Origin: Ferruginibacter sp050611725
Lineage (GTDB): Bacteria; Bacteroidota; Bacteroidia; Chitinophagales; Chitinophagaceae
Length of the DNA stretch: 64,000 bases
NCBI RefSeq assembly: GCF_050611725.1
Contig: NZ_JBODJB010000001.1
Span: 496,001-560,000 of the forward strand
Reading direction: 5' to 3'
In this document: piece after piece, positions 51,948 to 60,350 of the stretch
Layout: each line of letters starts with the position of its first letter
Position numbering within the stretch: the stretch's first letter is position 1
Program-made: the position numbers and the translations under genes
Notes under the pieces: model-generated
Seen by the model: the letters and a program-made list of their open reading frames with translations, nothing else
Databases searched by the model: none
Told to the model about the DNA's origin: nothing

Positions 51948-52811
51948 CTATTTATTCAACAGTCTTTTTAAATATTCGCCATACCCGCTTTTACTTAATT
52001 GTTGAGCAAGCTCTAAAAGACTTTGTTTATCGATAAAATTCATGCGGTATGCAATTTCCTCCGGGCACCCGATCTTAAGCCCTTGTCTTTTTTCTATTAC
52101 TCTAACATATTCGGTAGCATCGCTCAAAGAATCAAAAGTTCCGGTATCTAACCATGCAAAACCCCTATCGAGTACAGCAACTTTTAATTTTTTGTTTTTT
52201 AAGTATATCTCGTTCACTGTAGTGATCTCGTATTCACCTCTTGCGCTTGGTTTAATGTTCTTTGCAATTTCCACTACATCGTTATTATAAAAATACAAAC
52301 CGGGTACTGCGTAATTACTTTTTGGTTCAGAAGGTTTTTCTTCAATACTGATAGCATTGAATTTATCGTCAAACTCAACCACGCCATATCTTTCAGGGTC
52401 GCTAACAGGATAAGCAAAGATCACAGCACCTTCGGCCTTTGCAGATTCCTGCAATAATTTACTAAACCCGCTACCATAAAAAATATTATCTCCCAATACA
52501 AGCGCTACGCTATCTTTTCCAATAAATTTTTCTCCAATAACAAAAGCCTGAGCAAGTCCGTTTGGAACCTCCTGCACTGCATACTCTATCTTGCATCCCC
52601 ACTGACCACCATCTTTTAATAATCTTTTAAACTGATCCTGATCTTCAGGTGTAGTAATAATGAGAATTTCTTTTATACCTGCAAGCATTAATGTGCTTAA
52701 TGGATAATAGATCATCGGCTTATCATAGATGGGCATCAATTGTTTGCTAATTCCCATTGTAATAGGATACAATCTTGTACCGGAGCCGCCTGCTAATATT
52801 ATTCCTTTCAT
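51948..52811 (-). CDS. rmlA: glucose-1-phosphate thymidylyltransferase
   Basis: 287 aa, normal RmlA length. GIILAGGSGTRLYPITMGISKQLMPIYDKPMIYYPLSTLMLAGI at the N-terminus, then GGQWGCKIEYAVQEVPNGLAQAF, LVLGDNIFYG, EEKPSEPKSNYAVPGLYFY and FAWLDTGTFDSL. Makes dTDP-glucose from dTTP and glucose 1-phosphate, the first step of dTDP-deoxysugar synthesis. rmlB is next upstream, but the S23/IVP cassette is inserted between them. Confidence 0.96.
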   Translation of the reverse strand: MKGIILAGGSGTRLYPITMGISKQLMPIYDKPMIYYPLSTLMLAGIKEILIITTPEDQDQFKRLLKDGGQWGCKIEYAVQEVPNGLAQAFVIGEKFIGKDSVALVLGDNIFYGSGFSKLLQESAKAEGAVIFAYPVSDPERYGVVEFDDKFNAISIEEKPSEPKSNYAVPGLYFYNNDVVEIAKNIKPSARGEYEITTVNEIYLKNKKLKVAVLDRGFAWLDTGTFDSLSDATEYVRVIEKRQGLKIGCPEEIAYRMNFIDKQSLLELAQQLSKSGYGEYLKRLLNK

Positions 52812-52825
52812 TTTTTATTTAGATG

Positions 52826-52862
52826 GTTTAGGGAGTTTAGCGAGTTTAGAGGGTTTAGGAAC
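52826..52862. repeat. left inverted repeat of the S23/IVP cassette
   Basis: Contains four TTTAG units at 7- to 9-base spacing; the stop codon of the four-helix-bundle gene (52855-52857) lies inside it. Confidence 0.7.
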
Positions 52863-53220
52863 TTAATTGCTGCGATTTTCTCAATCGGGCAATCAAAAAC
52901 GTTTGTCTCTCTATTAACTCTCTACCCTCAAAATATATTTCTTCAGTTAAAAAATCCAAATCTTTTGATACTATCAAATCGTTCAATAATTCTATTGTGC
53001 TACTATATGCTATTACACTAAAGTGAGCCTGATCTTTTTTTGTTTTACGTGATGTTCCCTCTGCTACATTTGATGCAATCGAAATTGCAGCTCTTCGCAT
53101 TTGGCTTATCAATCCAAAGCGTTCATCCTTCGGAAAATTTCTTGTTAGCTTATATACCCATACTGCCAGTTTTCTTGCATGTTGCCAACATTCTAATTTT
53201 TCAAAAGAGTATATTTTCAT
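52855..53220 (-). CDS. four helix bundle protein (23S rRNA intervening-sequence protein, S23 family)
   Basis: 121 aa, the normal family length. Family blocks: YSFEKLECWQHARKLAVWVYKLTRNFPKDERFGLISQMRRAAISIASNVAEGTSRKTKKDQAHF and SYSSTIELLNDLIVSKDLDFL. Such proteins form a homopentameric four-helix bundle and were first seen encoded in intervening sequences of 23S rRNA; their role is not known. Here the gene sits in protein-coding context between rmlA and rmlB, flanked by inverted repeats; its last codons and stop overlap the left arm. Confidence 0.9.
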   Translation of the reverse strand: MKIYSFEKLECWQHARKLAVWVYKLTRNFPKDERFGLISQMRRAAISIASNVAEGTSRKTKKDQAHFSVIAYSSTIELLNDLIVSKDLDFLTEEIYFEGRELIERQTFLIARLRKSQQLSS

Positions 53221-53299
53221 TTTAGTTCGGATTTTAACAGATCAAATGATTATCTAATCTATTAAGACCTTTGCTTTAACATTTAGGTTGCATCTAAAC

Positions 53300-53327
53300 T
53301 TCCTAAACCCTCTAAACTCCCTAAACT
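53300..53327. repeat. right inverted repeat of the S23/IVP cassette
   Basis: Complementary to the left arm; ends 2 bases before the stop codon of rmlB. Confidence 0.7.
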
Positions 53328-53329
53328 AA

Positions 53330-54379
53330 TTAACTATACTGCTTATTATAATACTCCAAATATGCTCCGCTGGTAACATCATTCAACCATTCTGTATTAG
53401 CAAGATACCAATCAATGGTTTTAGAAATCCCTTCTTCAAATTGAAGTGATGGCAACCATCCCAATTCATTTTTTAATTTGGTGGCATCTATGGCATAACG
53501 TAAATCGTGACCTGCTCTGTCTTTCACATAAGTGATCAATTTTTCAGACGTCCCTTTTTCTCTACCCAACTTTTCGTCCATTTGTCTGCACAATTCTTTT
53601 ACCAATGCAATATTGGTCCATTCATTGTGCCCACCTATATTATAGGTTTCTCCAATTTTTCCTGTGTGATAAATTACGTCGATTGCTCTAACATGATCTT
53701 CAACAAAAAGCCAGTCTCTCACATTTTCTCCTTTGCCATAAATTGGCAATGATTTATTGTTGATGATATTATGAATACAAAGCGGAATTAATTTTTCTGG
53801 AAAGTGAAATGGACCATAGTTATTAGAACAATTAGAAATTTTTACCGGGAAATGATACGTATGGTAAAATGCTCTTACCATATGATCGGATGATGCTTTT
53901 GAAGCTGAGTACGGACTACGTGGATCGTAAGCCGTTTCTTCTATGAAGAAGCCTTCTTCTCCCAAAGAGCCATAAACTTCATCTGTTGAAATATGATAAA
54001 ATACTTTTCCATCATAAACACCGTCCCATGCTTCTTTTGCGGCTAGCAATAAGGTGGCTGTTCCTAAAACATTAGTGGTAACAAAAGCCAAGGGGTCGGT
54101 AATTGATCTATCAACATGACTTTCGGCGGCACAGTGCAAAACTCCTGAAAACTTATGCTCTGCAAACAAATTTCTAAGTAATTGCAGGTCGGTTATATCG
54201 CCTTTTACAAAAGAGTAATTCGGCCTATTCTCTATATCTTTTAAATTTTCGAGATTACCTGCATAAGTAAGCTTATCCAGATTTACGATATTATATTGAG
54301 GGTACTTGGTTACAAACAATCTAACTAAATGAGAACCAATAAAACCGGCGCCGCCTGTAATTAAAATACTACTTGACAT
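53330..54379 (-). CDS. rmlB: dTDP-glucose 4,6-dehydratase
   Basis: 349 aa. TGGAGFIGSHLVRLF (NAD site), GDITD, HCAAESHVDRSITDPLAF, HISTDEVYGSLGEEGFF (catalytic Thr-Asp-Glu) and YSASKASSDHMVRAF (Y-x3-K), then NCSNNYGPFHFPEKLIPL, GKGENVRDWLFVEDH and DRAGHDLRYAIDATK. Converts dTDP-glucose to the 4-keto-6-deoxy sugar. Full length. Confidence 0.96.
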   Translation of the reverse strand: MSSSILITGGAGFIGSHLVRLFVTKYPQYNIVNLDKLTYAGNLENLKDIENRPNYSFVKGDITDLQLLRNLFAEHKFSGVLHCAAESHVDRSITDPLAFVTTNVLGTATLLLAAKEAWDGVYDGKVFYHISTDEVYGSLGEEGFFIEETAYDPRSPYSASKASSDHMVRAFYHTYHFPVKISNCSNNYGPFHFPEKLIPLCIHNIINNKSLPIYGKGENVRDWLFVEDHVRAIDVIYHTGKIGETYNIGGHNEWTNIALVKELCRQMDEKLGREKGTSEKLITYVKDRAGHDLRYAIDATKLKNELGWLPSLQFEEGISKTIDWYLANTEWLNDVTSGAYLEYYNKQYS

Positions 54380-54459
54380 CTATTTATGCTATTAGGGGGC
54401 GAAAATAGGCATTATTTGGCTAAAAAACAGAGCATTGGGGCTTAAAGCCACTGTAAAAA

Positions 54460-55527
54460 CTATTCAAATAAGGAAAGAAAGTTGGCTCTGTTAGATGCTT
54501 CACTATACTCCGCTTCTACTTTTTTACGGCCAGCCTCACCCATTGATTTGCGTAGTTCAGCATCGGACAAAAGTTTTTCCAACGCTTCCAGCCATTCGTG
54601 TTTAGATTGACATAGATAGCCATTTACTTGTTCATCAATTATCTGTGCGTTTACACCAATAGGCGATGCAACCACCGGAATACCAAGAGACATGAACTGG
54701 ATTATTTTAAAACCGCATTTGCCTCTTGTAAACTCATTATTATACAAAGGCATAATGCCGATATTACAATGAATAAGATCTGCTACTTCAGTTTTTTCAT
54801 TCCACTCTAAAAACCTGAAGCTTTTTAGTGGCAGGTTAGGATTCTGATCTGCAATTACCAGAAATTCAAACTCGTGATGCTTTTCAAGCTCTTGCAAAAC
54901 ATATATTATCTCATTTAGGTAATGCAATGTTGAAAATGAACCCGTCCATCCAATAACGATCTTGTCTGTATGCTGTTCTTTAACAACATTATGTTTATTA
55001 ACCGTATCCACACAAGTAGGGTTGATGATCACATTGTGGTTGTACTGAATGGCGTAACTATATAAAAAACTATTACCTACCGATACCTTATATGCCCATT
55101 GGCAATTTCTTCTCACTTTCCAAAAAGCTTTGGCAGATTTCACCCAGGAATTACTGGCTGATATTTGAGGTATCCAGATTGCATCATCAAAATCGTAGAT
55201 CAATTTTTTTCTGAAAACTTTTGCGTAGAGCCATTCAAATATTGGCGGGCCAATTGGAGATGCTTCTCTAAGAATAAAAACGTAATCGTATTGATTGACA
55301 AAAAAAAGTGTTTTAAATCTTCGATAAAACCCTTTAGCCACCCCCCACATTTTTTGAAAAACCCGCCCTTCATTATAAAGGATATTTCTTGCATGATTAT
55401 CCCAAAAAAAAACTGTTTTAAAATCAAAATTGTTTTGACGCAAAGTATTTTCGTAAAGCTCAATCCTGAACCGTTCCGAGGGATATATTTTTTTAGGAAA
55501 AGGAACTACAAAAAGAATTTTTTTCAT
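54460..55527 (-). CDS. glycosyltransferase family 4-like protein
   Basis: 355 aa. N-terminal ILFVVPFPKKIYPSERFRIELYE, FDDAIWIPQ (a conserved acidic motif), the linker IVIGWTGSFSTLHYLNEIIYVL and donor side GIMPLYNNEFTRGKCGFKIIQFMSLGIPVVASPIGVNAQII. It resembles the protein at 42302 and is probably a paralogue. It is separated from rmlB by 80 bases. Confidence 0.86.
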   Translation of the reverse strand: MKKILFVVPFPKKIYPSERFRIELYENTLRQNNFDFKTVFFWDNHARNILYNEGRVFQKMWGVAKGFYRRFKTLFFVNQYDYVFILREASPIGPPIFEWLYAKVFRKKLIYDFDDAIWIPQISASNSWVKSAKAFWKVRRNCQWAYKVSVGNSFLYSYAIQYNHNVIINPTCVDTVNKHNVVKEQHTDKIVIGWTGSFSTLHYLNEIIYVLQELEKHHEFEFLVIADQNPNLPLKSFRFLEWNEKTEVADLIHCNIGIMPLYNNEFTRGKCGFKIIQFMSLGIPVVASPIGVNAQIIDEQVNGYLCQSKHEWLEALEKLLSDAELRKSMGEAGRKKVEAEYSEASNRANFLSLFE

Positions 55528-55816
55528 CCGAAAGTATTTGCTTACGATTTGGCAGCTATAACTGGTATAGTCTAAAGTATTTTAGTGTAAATGGTATAAC
55601 CTGCTATATAAATTTCGGCCAAAGATAAGGGGTTTGGGATATATTTCACTATTTTCCATTCGTTTATGTGGCACTAATAAAATACTCAGTTTTAAAAAAT
55701 GTGAGTTACTAAAAAACTATGAAGGCAGAATTATTACATATTGACAACGTTACCCATTATTTTTATATTACCTTACACAATTATAGTAATTTCAAAAAAT
55801 AGTTGTCCGTTAATTC
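55528..55816. other. divergent intergenic region, no gene seen
   Basis: 289 AT-rich bases between divergent genes. A near-match to the -7 box (TACTTTCG on the minus strand) lies 4 bases before the glycosyltransferase ATG. No hairpin or recognisable RNA was found. Confidence 0.4.
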
Positions 55817-56779
55817 ATGAAAGATTATTTAGACATTTTCGTCTGCCCAAAATGTAAATCATCAGTAAATAAAATAAATGCAGCAATCGTTTGCACTAAT
55901 TCCATATGCAAGTCAACCTATCCTGTATATAACAACACGCCGATCTTAATTAATGAGGACAATAGTCTTTTTACTATACAATCTTTCGAAACAACAGAAG
56001 AAACAACATTTTCCATGTCGGAAGAACGAAAGGGCAGTTTTGGAAAATGGATGAAAAAACTGGTTCCATCTATCAGCCACAATCTTGCTGCTGAAAAAAA
56101 TTATGCCTATTTATTAAATGAATTGATCAAAGCGAATAATGGTGACGGCTCTGTAAAAAAAGTGCTCATTATCGGTGGGGGTATTGCGGGCAGGGGTATG
56201 GATAAATTTCTTTCGTCCAAACAAATTGAAATTATTGAAACGGATGTATCCTACGGACCAAGGACTCAAATAATTTGTGATAGTCACGATCTTCCCTTTG
56301 CAGACAAAACCTTTGATTTAGTTATAGCGCAGGCAGTTTTAGAACATGTAGTTGATCCAATAAGATGTGTATCCGAAATACATCGTGTACTTGCCACAGA
56401 CGCTATGGTGTATGCAGAAACACCTTTTATGCAACAGGTTCATATGCGTCAATACGATTTTACCAGATATACACACCTTGGACACAGACGGCTTTTTAGA
56501 AATTTTACAGAAATGAAATCGGGTTGTGTTGCTGGGCCGGGCACAAGCCTTGCATGGGCATATAGCTATTTTATTATGAGTTTTGCCAGCAATCGTTTGA
56601 TGAAAAATATTTTAAAAACATTTGCTTATTCCACCTCATTTTTTCTAAAATATTTCGACTACCTATTAAAAGATAAACCTGGAGGTTATGACGCAGCTTC
56701 TATTTTTTATTTCATGGGTAAAAAGAGTAATACCGCATTAGACGACAAAGAGTTGATCAAAGCTTTTAAGGGCATTTAA
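55817..56779 (+). CDS. SAM-dependent methyltransferase with N-terminal zinc-ribbon (Trm112-like)
   Basis: 320 aa. The first 45 residues form a CxxC...C zinc ribbon: DIFVCPKCKSSVNKINAAIVCTNSICKSTYPVYNNTPILI. Residues about 110-215 are a class I methyltransferase: VLIIGGGIAGRGMDKFL (glycine loop), IIETDVSYGPRTQIICDSHDLPFADKTFDLVIAQAVLEHVVDPIRCVSEIHRVL, and ETPFMQQVHMRQYDFTRYTHLGHRRLF, which is seen in polysaccharide-locus methyltransferases. It likely methylates a sugar or a lipid-linked intermediate. It is convergent with the polymerase-like gene (14-base gap). Confidence 0.85.
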   Translation: MKDYLDIFVCPKCKSSVNKINAAIVCTNSICKSTYPVYNNTPILINEDNSLFTIQSFETTEETTFSMSEERKGSFGKWMKKLVPSISHNLAAEKNYAYLLNELIKANNGDGSVKKVLIIGGGIAGRGMDKFLSSKQIEIIETDVSYGPRTQIICDSHDLPFADKTFDLVIAQAVLEHVVDPIRCVSEIHRVLATDAMVYAETPFMQQVHMRQYDFTRYTHLGHRRLFRNFTEMKSGCVAGPGTSLAWAYSYFIMSFASNRLMKNILKTFAYSTSFFLKYFDYLLKDKPGGYDAASIFYFMGKKSNTALDDKELIKAFKGI

Positions 56780-56793
56780 AACAATGTCAATTT

Positions 56794-58008
56794 TTATGTA
56801 GTTGCTTTTACCGTTTTAGGGAAATCAATTTTTGTAAGGATGAAACAAAAAGCCAAAATTAGCCATACTGCCGGCGTGGTTACTTTAGGAACAAAAAATG
56901 CAATAAAATTTATAAAGCACAATGTTGAAATTGCGATGATTGATGCAGGTGAAATTCTGTTCATAAAATACATCGCTATTTTGTCAAACAGAAAAGTGTG
57001 CAAGATGATACCAAACGCTAAAAAAAGTCTTCCTCCATCTTGATAAAATGGTTCTAAAAAAGTGCCCACATTCGTTAAAAGTGGTACAGTAAAAAATTCC
57101 AATATGGGGTTAGGGGGCTTTTCTGCCAATCCAAATTTCGACATCAGCTTTGTTACGGGGTAAGCAATACGTACCGGTAAATAGTCGTTTGGTGCATCGT
57201 AATAAAACAGTCTTCCTAAATAGGCAAATGAAGAAGTGAGGTATAAAAAAAATGGTTGCACTTCTTTTGGCAAATTGAATTTGGTGTAGCTTTCATCCGA
57301 AGAGCCTTTTCCCAACAAGCTTCCGATCAATATAAAAAGTCCAACGAAAGATGCTATCATACCGGAAATAAAATACACGATTTTTTTTCTGGAATACAAT
57401 TGATAGGTAGTAATAAAATAGCATAAAGCACATGTAAATATTATCCAGATCGGTCTTGTTCTATCTAAAAAAATAGAGTTTAGCAGTATGATAAAAAAAA
57501 CAAGGAATAAATATTTTTTACTGATATTCTTTGCAGCTACATCCACAGTTATAATGAATGCTGCCAGCCATGAAAAATAGGACAACTGAGTACCAACACT
57601 CTCGACATTTTCTGCCAACGTACGCAACTGACCGGTATCTTCCATAAAAATGCTGTAAAACACCCCGAATGCACCTAAAAATTTTGAATAGTCTAAAACA
57701 TATTTTGCTACCCCTAACAATCCTATTATTAATATCCCTGCTAAAAAAAGCTTTCGGGTATTGTCGGTTAGAAATGGAGTACTGATATTATTTCTGAAAG
57801 TATTTTCATTAATAATCGTATTAACTTTTTTTGAGTGAACAAGGGAGCTTAGTAGTGCAGATAATACTGTGATGATACTCCAGTAATGTAATTCAACCGG
57901 AGGTTGCTCCCAATTGATAACATCACTCAAATAAAAAACATAGGCTATTGTGAAAGTGACCAATAGATAAAAACTCGGTAAAAAAAACAAATGCCTAAGT
58001 CTAAACAT
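56794..58008 (-). CDS. O-antigen polymerase/ligase-like membrane protein (Wzy candidate)
   Basis: 404 aa, about ten to twelve hydrophobic helices, with a large periplasmic loop around residues 245-320 (KGSSDESYTKFNLPKEVQPFFLYLTSSF...LAEKPPNPILEFFTVPLLTNVGTFLEPFYQDGG). The EPFYQDGG ending before the last helices and the DRTRPIWIIF segment resemble oligosaccharide repeat-unit polymerases. Its start overlaps the flippase-like gene by eight bases. The assignment rests on topology and context. Confidence 0.72.
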   Translation of the reverse strand: MFRLRHLFFLPSFYLLVTFTIAYVFYLSDVINWEQPPVELHYWSIITVLSALLSSLVHSKKVNTIINENTFRNNISTPFLTDNTRKLFLAGILIIGLLGVAKYVLDYSKFLGAFGVFYSIFMEDTGQLRTLAENVESVGTQLSYFSWLAAFIITVDVAAKNISKKYLFLVFFIILLNSIFLDRTRPIWIIFTCALCYFITTYQLYSRKKIVYFISGMIASFVGLFILIGSLLGKGSSDESYTKFNLPKEVQPFFLYLTSSFAYLGRLFYYDAPNDYLPVRIAYPVTKLMSKFGLAEKPPNPILEFFTVPLLTNVGTFLEPFYQDGGRLFLAFGIILHTFLFDKIAMYFMNRISPASIIAISTLCFINFIAFFVPKVTTPAVWLILAFCFILTKIDFPKTVKATT

Positions 58009-59167
58009 TTTTTACTGATTTGTAGTAGTTACTAATTATCATAAATGCCACCAATTGAACAGGAACAATGAATGCAAATAAGAGCGGCAGTTTAAAAATC
58101 ACATTAATAAGTATAAATATACAAGCAATAAAAAAGCAAAAAATATTTATTTTGCTACTAAGTTTAACATGATCATTTCGGTAAAAATTATAGGTAATCA
58201 TATTAACCGGAACTATTAAAAAAGTAGTAATAGCAAACGGTATCAACATGAGTATATGTAATGTATCAATATTTCTTAACAGTAAAAGAGAAGCAACTAA
58301 TTGAACCACTAAAAATAGTGAAACGATTCCCAGATAATATTTATTTTTTATGATCGACGCCCCGCCATTTTCTCCCAGCTTTTTCTGAGCTAAAACAGGA
58401 GCCAGCGAAGTAGTAATGCCTGTATAAATTTCTGTGAACCTTGTATAAAAAAAATAATCGTTTGGCAATGTAAAAGAAAAGAGTGAGGTACTCATTAAAT
58501 TTGAAGACAGTATCAGATAATCTGCCTTGAACAACCAATAATTAGTAACCTGTTGAACGGGCACATAATTAGATAAGATATAAACCCCTTGCTGTTTTTC
58601 TCTGTTTCGTCGAACTAAAAAAGCTACTAAAAACCGGATACATGAAGTTCCAAGGAAAATCAATAGAATATGGTCTATCCCTAAAGTATAATGTAATGAG
58701 AGCAGGATATAGAGAGCAAAAATCAATGGGTATCCAAGTAAATTCAACCCCAAAGAGTGATAGTATTTTTTTGAAACATTTAATTCCAGTATCGTAATGA
58801 TCACATACACTTCCATCGGAATCCCTAGTAAAAAAGTAAGAGAACTAAGGTTTCTATAATTAAAAATAAAGAATACACAAAATGCCAATGACAAAGGGAA
58901 AACTCTTTTGATGAAAAAATCTTTCAACATCGAAATATGCCCGGGTACTAAACGGGTAAGTATCATTTGATCTGCCCCGTACCTAGCAATGGTTATACCC
59001 AAACTTTGCATTTGTACAATACTAAGTAGAAGAAAGGTGCTACTAACTTTGTCGGGAAAAAGACGATTACTTGCTATTAATAAAGAGAGGGCCGAATTAA
59101 TAAATCCGGGAATTAACAACAAAGACAAATTAAAGAACTTTGCTCGTCTGGTTTTTTTATCCTTCAA
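58001..59167 (-). CDS. second flippase-like (MOP superfamily) membrane protein
   Basis: 388 aa with about ten to twelve helices, starting at a TTG (59167) within the wzz gene. N-terminal NLSLLLIPGFINSALSLLIASNRLFPDKVSSTFLLLSIVQMQSLGITIARYGADQMIL resembles the first helices of polysaccharide flippases but lacks the standard start, and the protein is about 60-70 aa shorter than the Wzx at 50530. Coupled by overlap to both neighbours (wzz and wzy-like). Likely a flippase; a different transporter cannot be excluded. Confidence 0.7.
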   Translation of the reverse strand: MKDKKTRRAKFFNLSLLLIPGFINSALSLLIASNRLFPDKVSSTFLLLSIVQMQSLGITIARYGADQMILTRLVPGHISMLKDFFIKRVFPLSLAFCVFFIFNYRNLSSLTFLLGIPMEVYVIITILELNVSKKYYHSLGLNLLGYPLIFALYILLSLHYTLGIDHILLIFLGTSCIRFLVAFLVRRNREKQQGVYILSNYVPVQQVTNYWLFKADYLILSSNLMSTSLFSFTLPNDYFFYTRFTEIYTGITTSLAPVLAQKKLGENGGASIIKNKYYLGIVSLFLVVQLVASLLLLRNIDTLHILMLIPFAITTFLIVPVNMITYNFYRNDHVKLSSKINIFCFFIACIFILINVIFKLPLLFAFIVPVQLVAFMIISNYYKSVKNV

Positions 59168-60179
59168 CTTTAGCGTAAATATTTTTTTTAATTGCCATTA
59201 CAATTGCGGTTAACAACACTGCAATACATGCGTAGTAAATTGCATATTTAAGTTTCCCGGTTTTTACTACCTGCATTGGATACTCTACATTATCAATGAT
59301 CTGCAAAAGAGGTATCTCTTTCAGAAACTGATATCTTGCCAATTCCAGGTTTTTATATAGCTCTCCGTAAGCGCCTCCATATACCTGAATATTTACTTGT
59401 TGCTTTTGTAATGGCGCTTGTGAGGCAGCAAAGGCAGGATTTAAATTTGCATCCTGTGTAGATGCTCTTGCAGATATACTGCTATTTAAATTACCTTTCA
59501 AACTTGCTACTCTTTGCTCTAAAACATCCAGCGTTTGTTTGCTTTTGTTAGTTCTCAATTCAATATAAAACTGCGATGTTTCCTGAACTATTCTATCCGT
59601 GAATATTTTTGTAAACCTTTCGTTGGGACTTTTAAAATTCACTTCAAATATGTTGAGCTTTTTATCTGGTCTCGTAGCAGACAATGACCCCTTAACTATA
59701 CTGTTGTACATACAGAACAAAATACTATCCTGTAAGTAATTCAATTTTTCTTTTGTGATGCCTGCCGGGTAGGTAATATTTAATATTGTTCCTGCTTTGT
59801 TTTTCCACGTTTTACCAAAAACAGCTGTATAAGTATCGGCAAGTGTTGTGGCCTTACTATTAAATGTATCAACACTTAGTAAAACTCTTTCAACCATTCG
59901 CCTGCTTTTCATTATTTCAGCAATATTATCTCCACCGAAAACATCATTGCTTGTTCCGCCAATACTCAATCCAAATTGAGCAGCAATGCCGGCAATGCCC
60001 CCTGAACTACCGCTACCGCTTCCTCCTTCGTCTAGAGCAAATGTTAGTTTGCTTTGATAGTTTATCTTTTCAAACATCCCATAAATAAATCCTCCAACAC
60101 CTCCTATCAAACCGGCTATTGCATAAATAAGGCAAATCTTTATCAAAGCTTTTACCCGTGAATTCTTAAGTATACTCAT
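59157..60179 (-). CDS. Wzz/GumC-like chain-length determinant protein
   Basis: 340 aa. Two membrane helices, one at each end (YAIAGLIGGVGGFIYGMF near residues 15-32 and LKYAIYYACIAVLLTAIVMAIKK near 310-335), enclose a periplasmic coiled-coil region with the Wzz-type FEVNFKSPNERFTKIFTDRIV and VASLKGNLN segments; IDNVEYPMQVVKTGK precedes the second helix, as in this family. There is no cytoplasmic BY-kinase domain. Controls chain length together with Wza and Wzy. Overlaps the next gene by 11 bases. Confidence 0.88.
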   Translation of the reverse strand: MSILKNSRVKALIKICLIYAIAGLIGGVGGFIYGMFEKINYQSKLTFALDEGGSGSGSSGGIAGIAAQFGLSIGGTSNDVFGGDNIAEIMKSRRMVERVLLSVDTFNSKATTLADTYTAVFGKTWKNKAGTILNITYPAGITKEKLNYLQDSILFCMYNSIVKGSLSATRPDKKLNIFEVNFKSPNERFTKIFTDRIVQETSQFYIELRTNKSKQTLDVLEQRVASLKGNLNSSISARASTQDANLNPAFAASQAPLQKQQVNIQVYGGAYGELYKNLELARYQFLKEIPLLQIIDNVEYPMQVVKTGKLKYAIYYACIAVLLTAIVMAIKKNIYAKVEG

Positions 60180-60309
60180 TCGGCAAAAAATTTAAAGCAG
60201 CAAATTACGGAATCTTAATTTAGTTGGGATAAGTATTCCTGAACACTTCGTCCCCAACCAGATATTGTGGCCAGATTATTGGATCAGTGTATTTTAACCA
60301 TATTGTTTC

Positions 60310-60317
60310 TATGTTTG
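60310..60317 (+). promoter_or_regulatory. candidate -7 box (TATGTTTG) for the beta-helix protein
   Basis: TATGTTTG fits TAnnTTTG, 33 bases before the ATG at 60351. No TTG at the usual distance. Confidence 0.35.
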
Positions 60318-60350
60318 TAACCTATTGCAATTTAACAAAAAGCAGTCACG

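Larger units (their letters stand above)
52826..53327. mobile_element. inverted-repeat-flanked four-helix-bundle (S23/IVP) cassette
   Basis: A left arm (52826-52862, units of GGGAGTTTAG / AGGGTTTAGG) and a right arm (53300-53327, TTCCTAAACCCTCTAAACTC then CCTAAACT) are reverse complements apart from a short extra unit in the left arm, and enclose a single small gene. The cassette splits rmlA from rmlB. No transposase is present, so movement would depend on factors elsewhere, or the arms are insertion remnants. Confidence 0.55.

Noticed and set aside
52826..52862. CRISPR-like array from the repeated TTTAG units
   Set aside because: Units are 7-10 bases with no spacers of regular length; they form the arm of an inverted repeat.
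54400..54459. terminator between the glycosyltransferase and rmlB
   Set aside because: Only a 4-bp GGCT/AGCC stem without a T run; too weak to call.
55165..55575. 136-codon plus-strand frame opposite a glycosyltransferase
   Set aside because: Antisense to a well-supported glycosyltransferase and biased to F/K/I/N.
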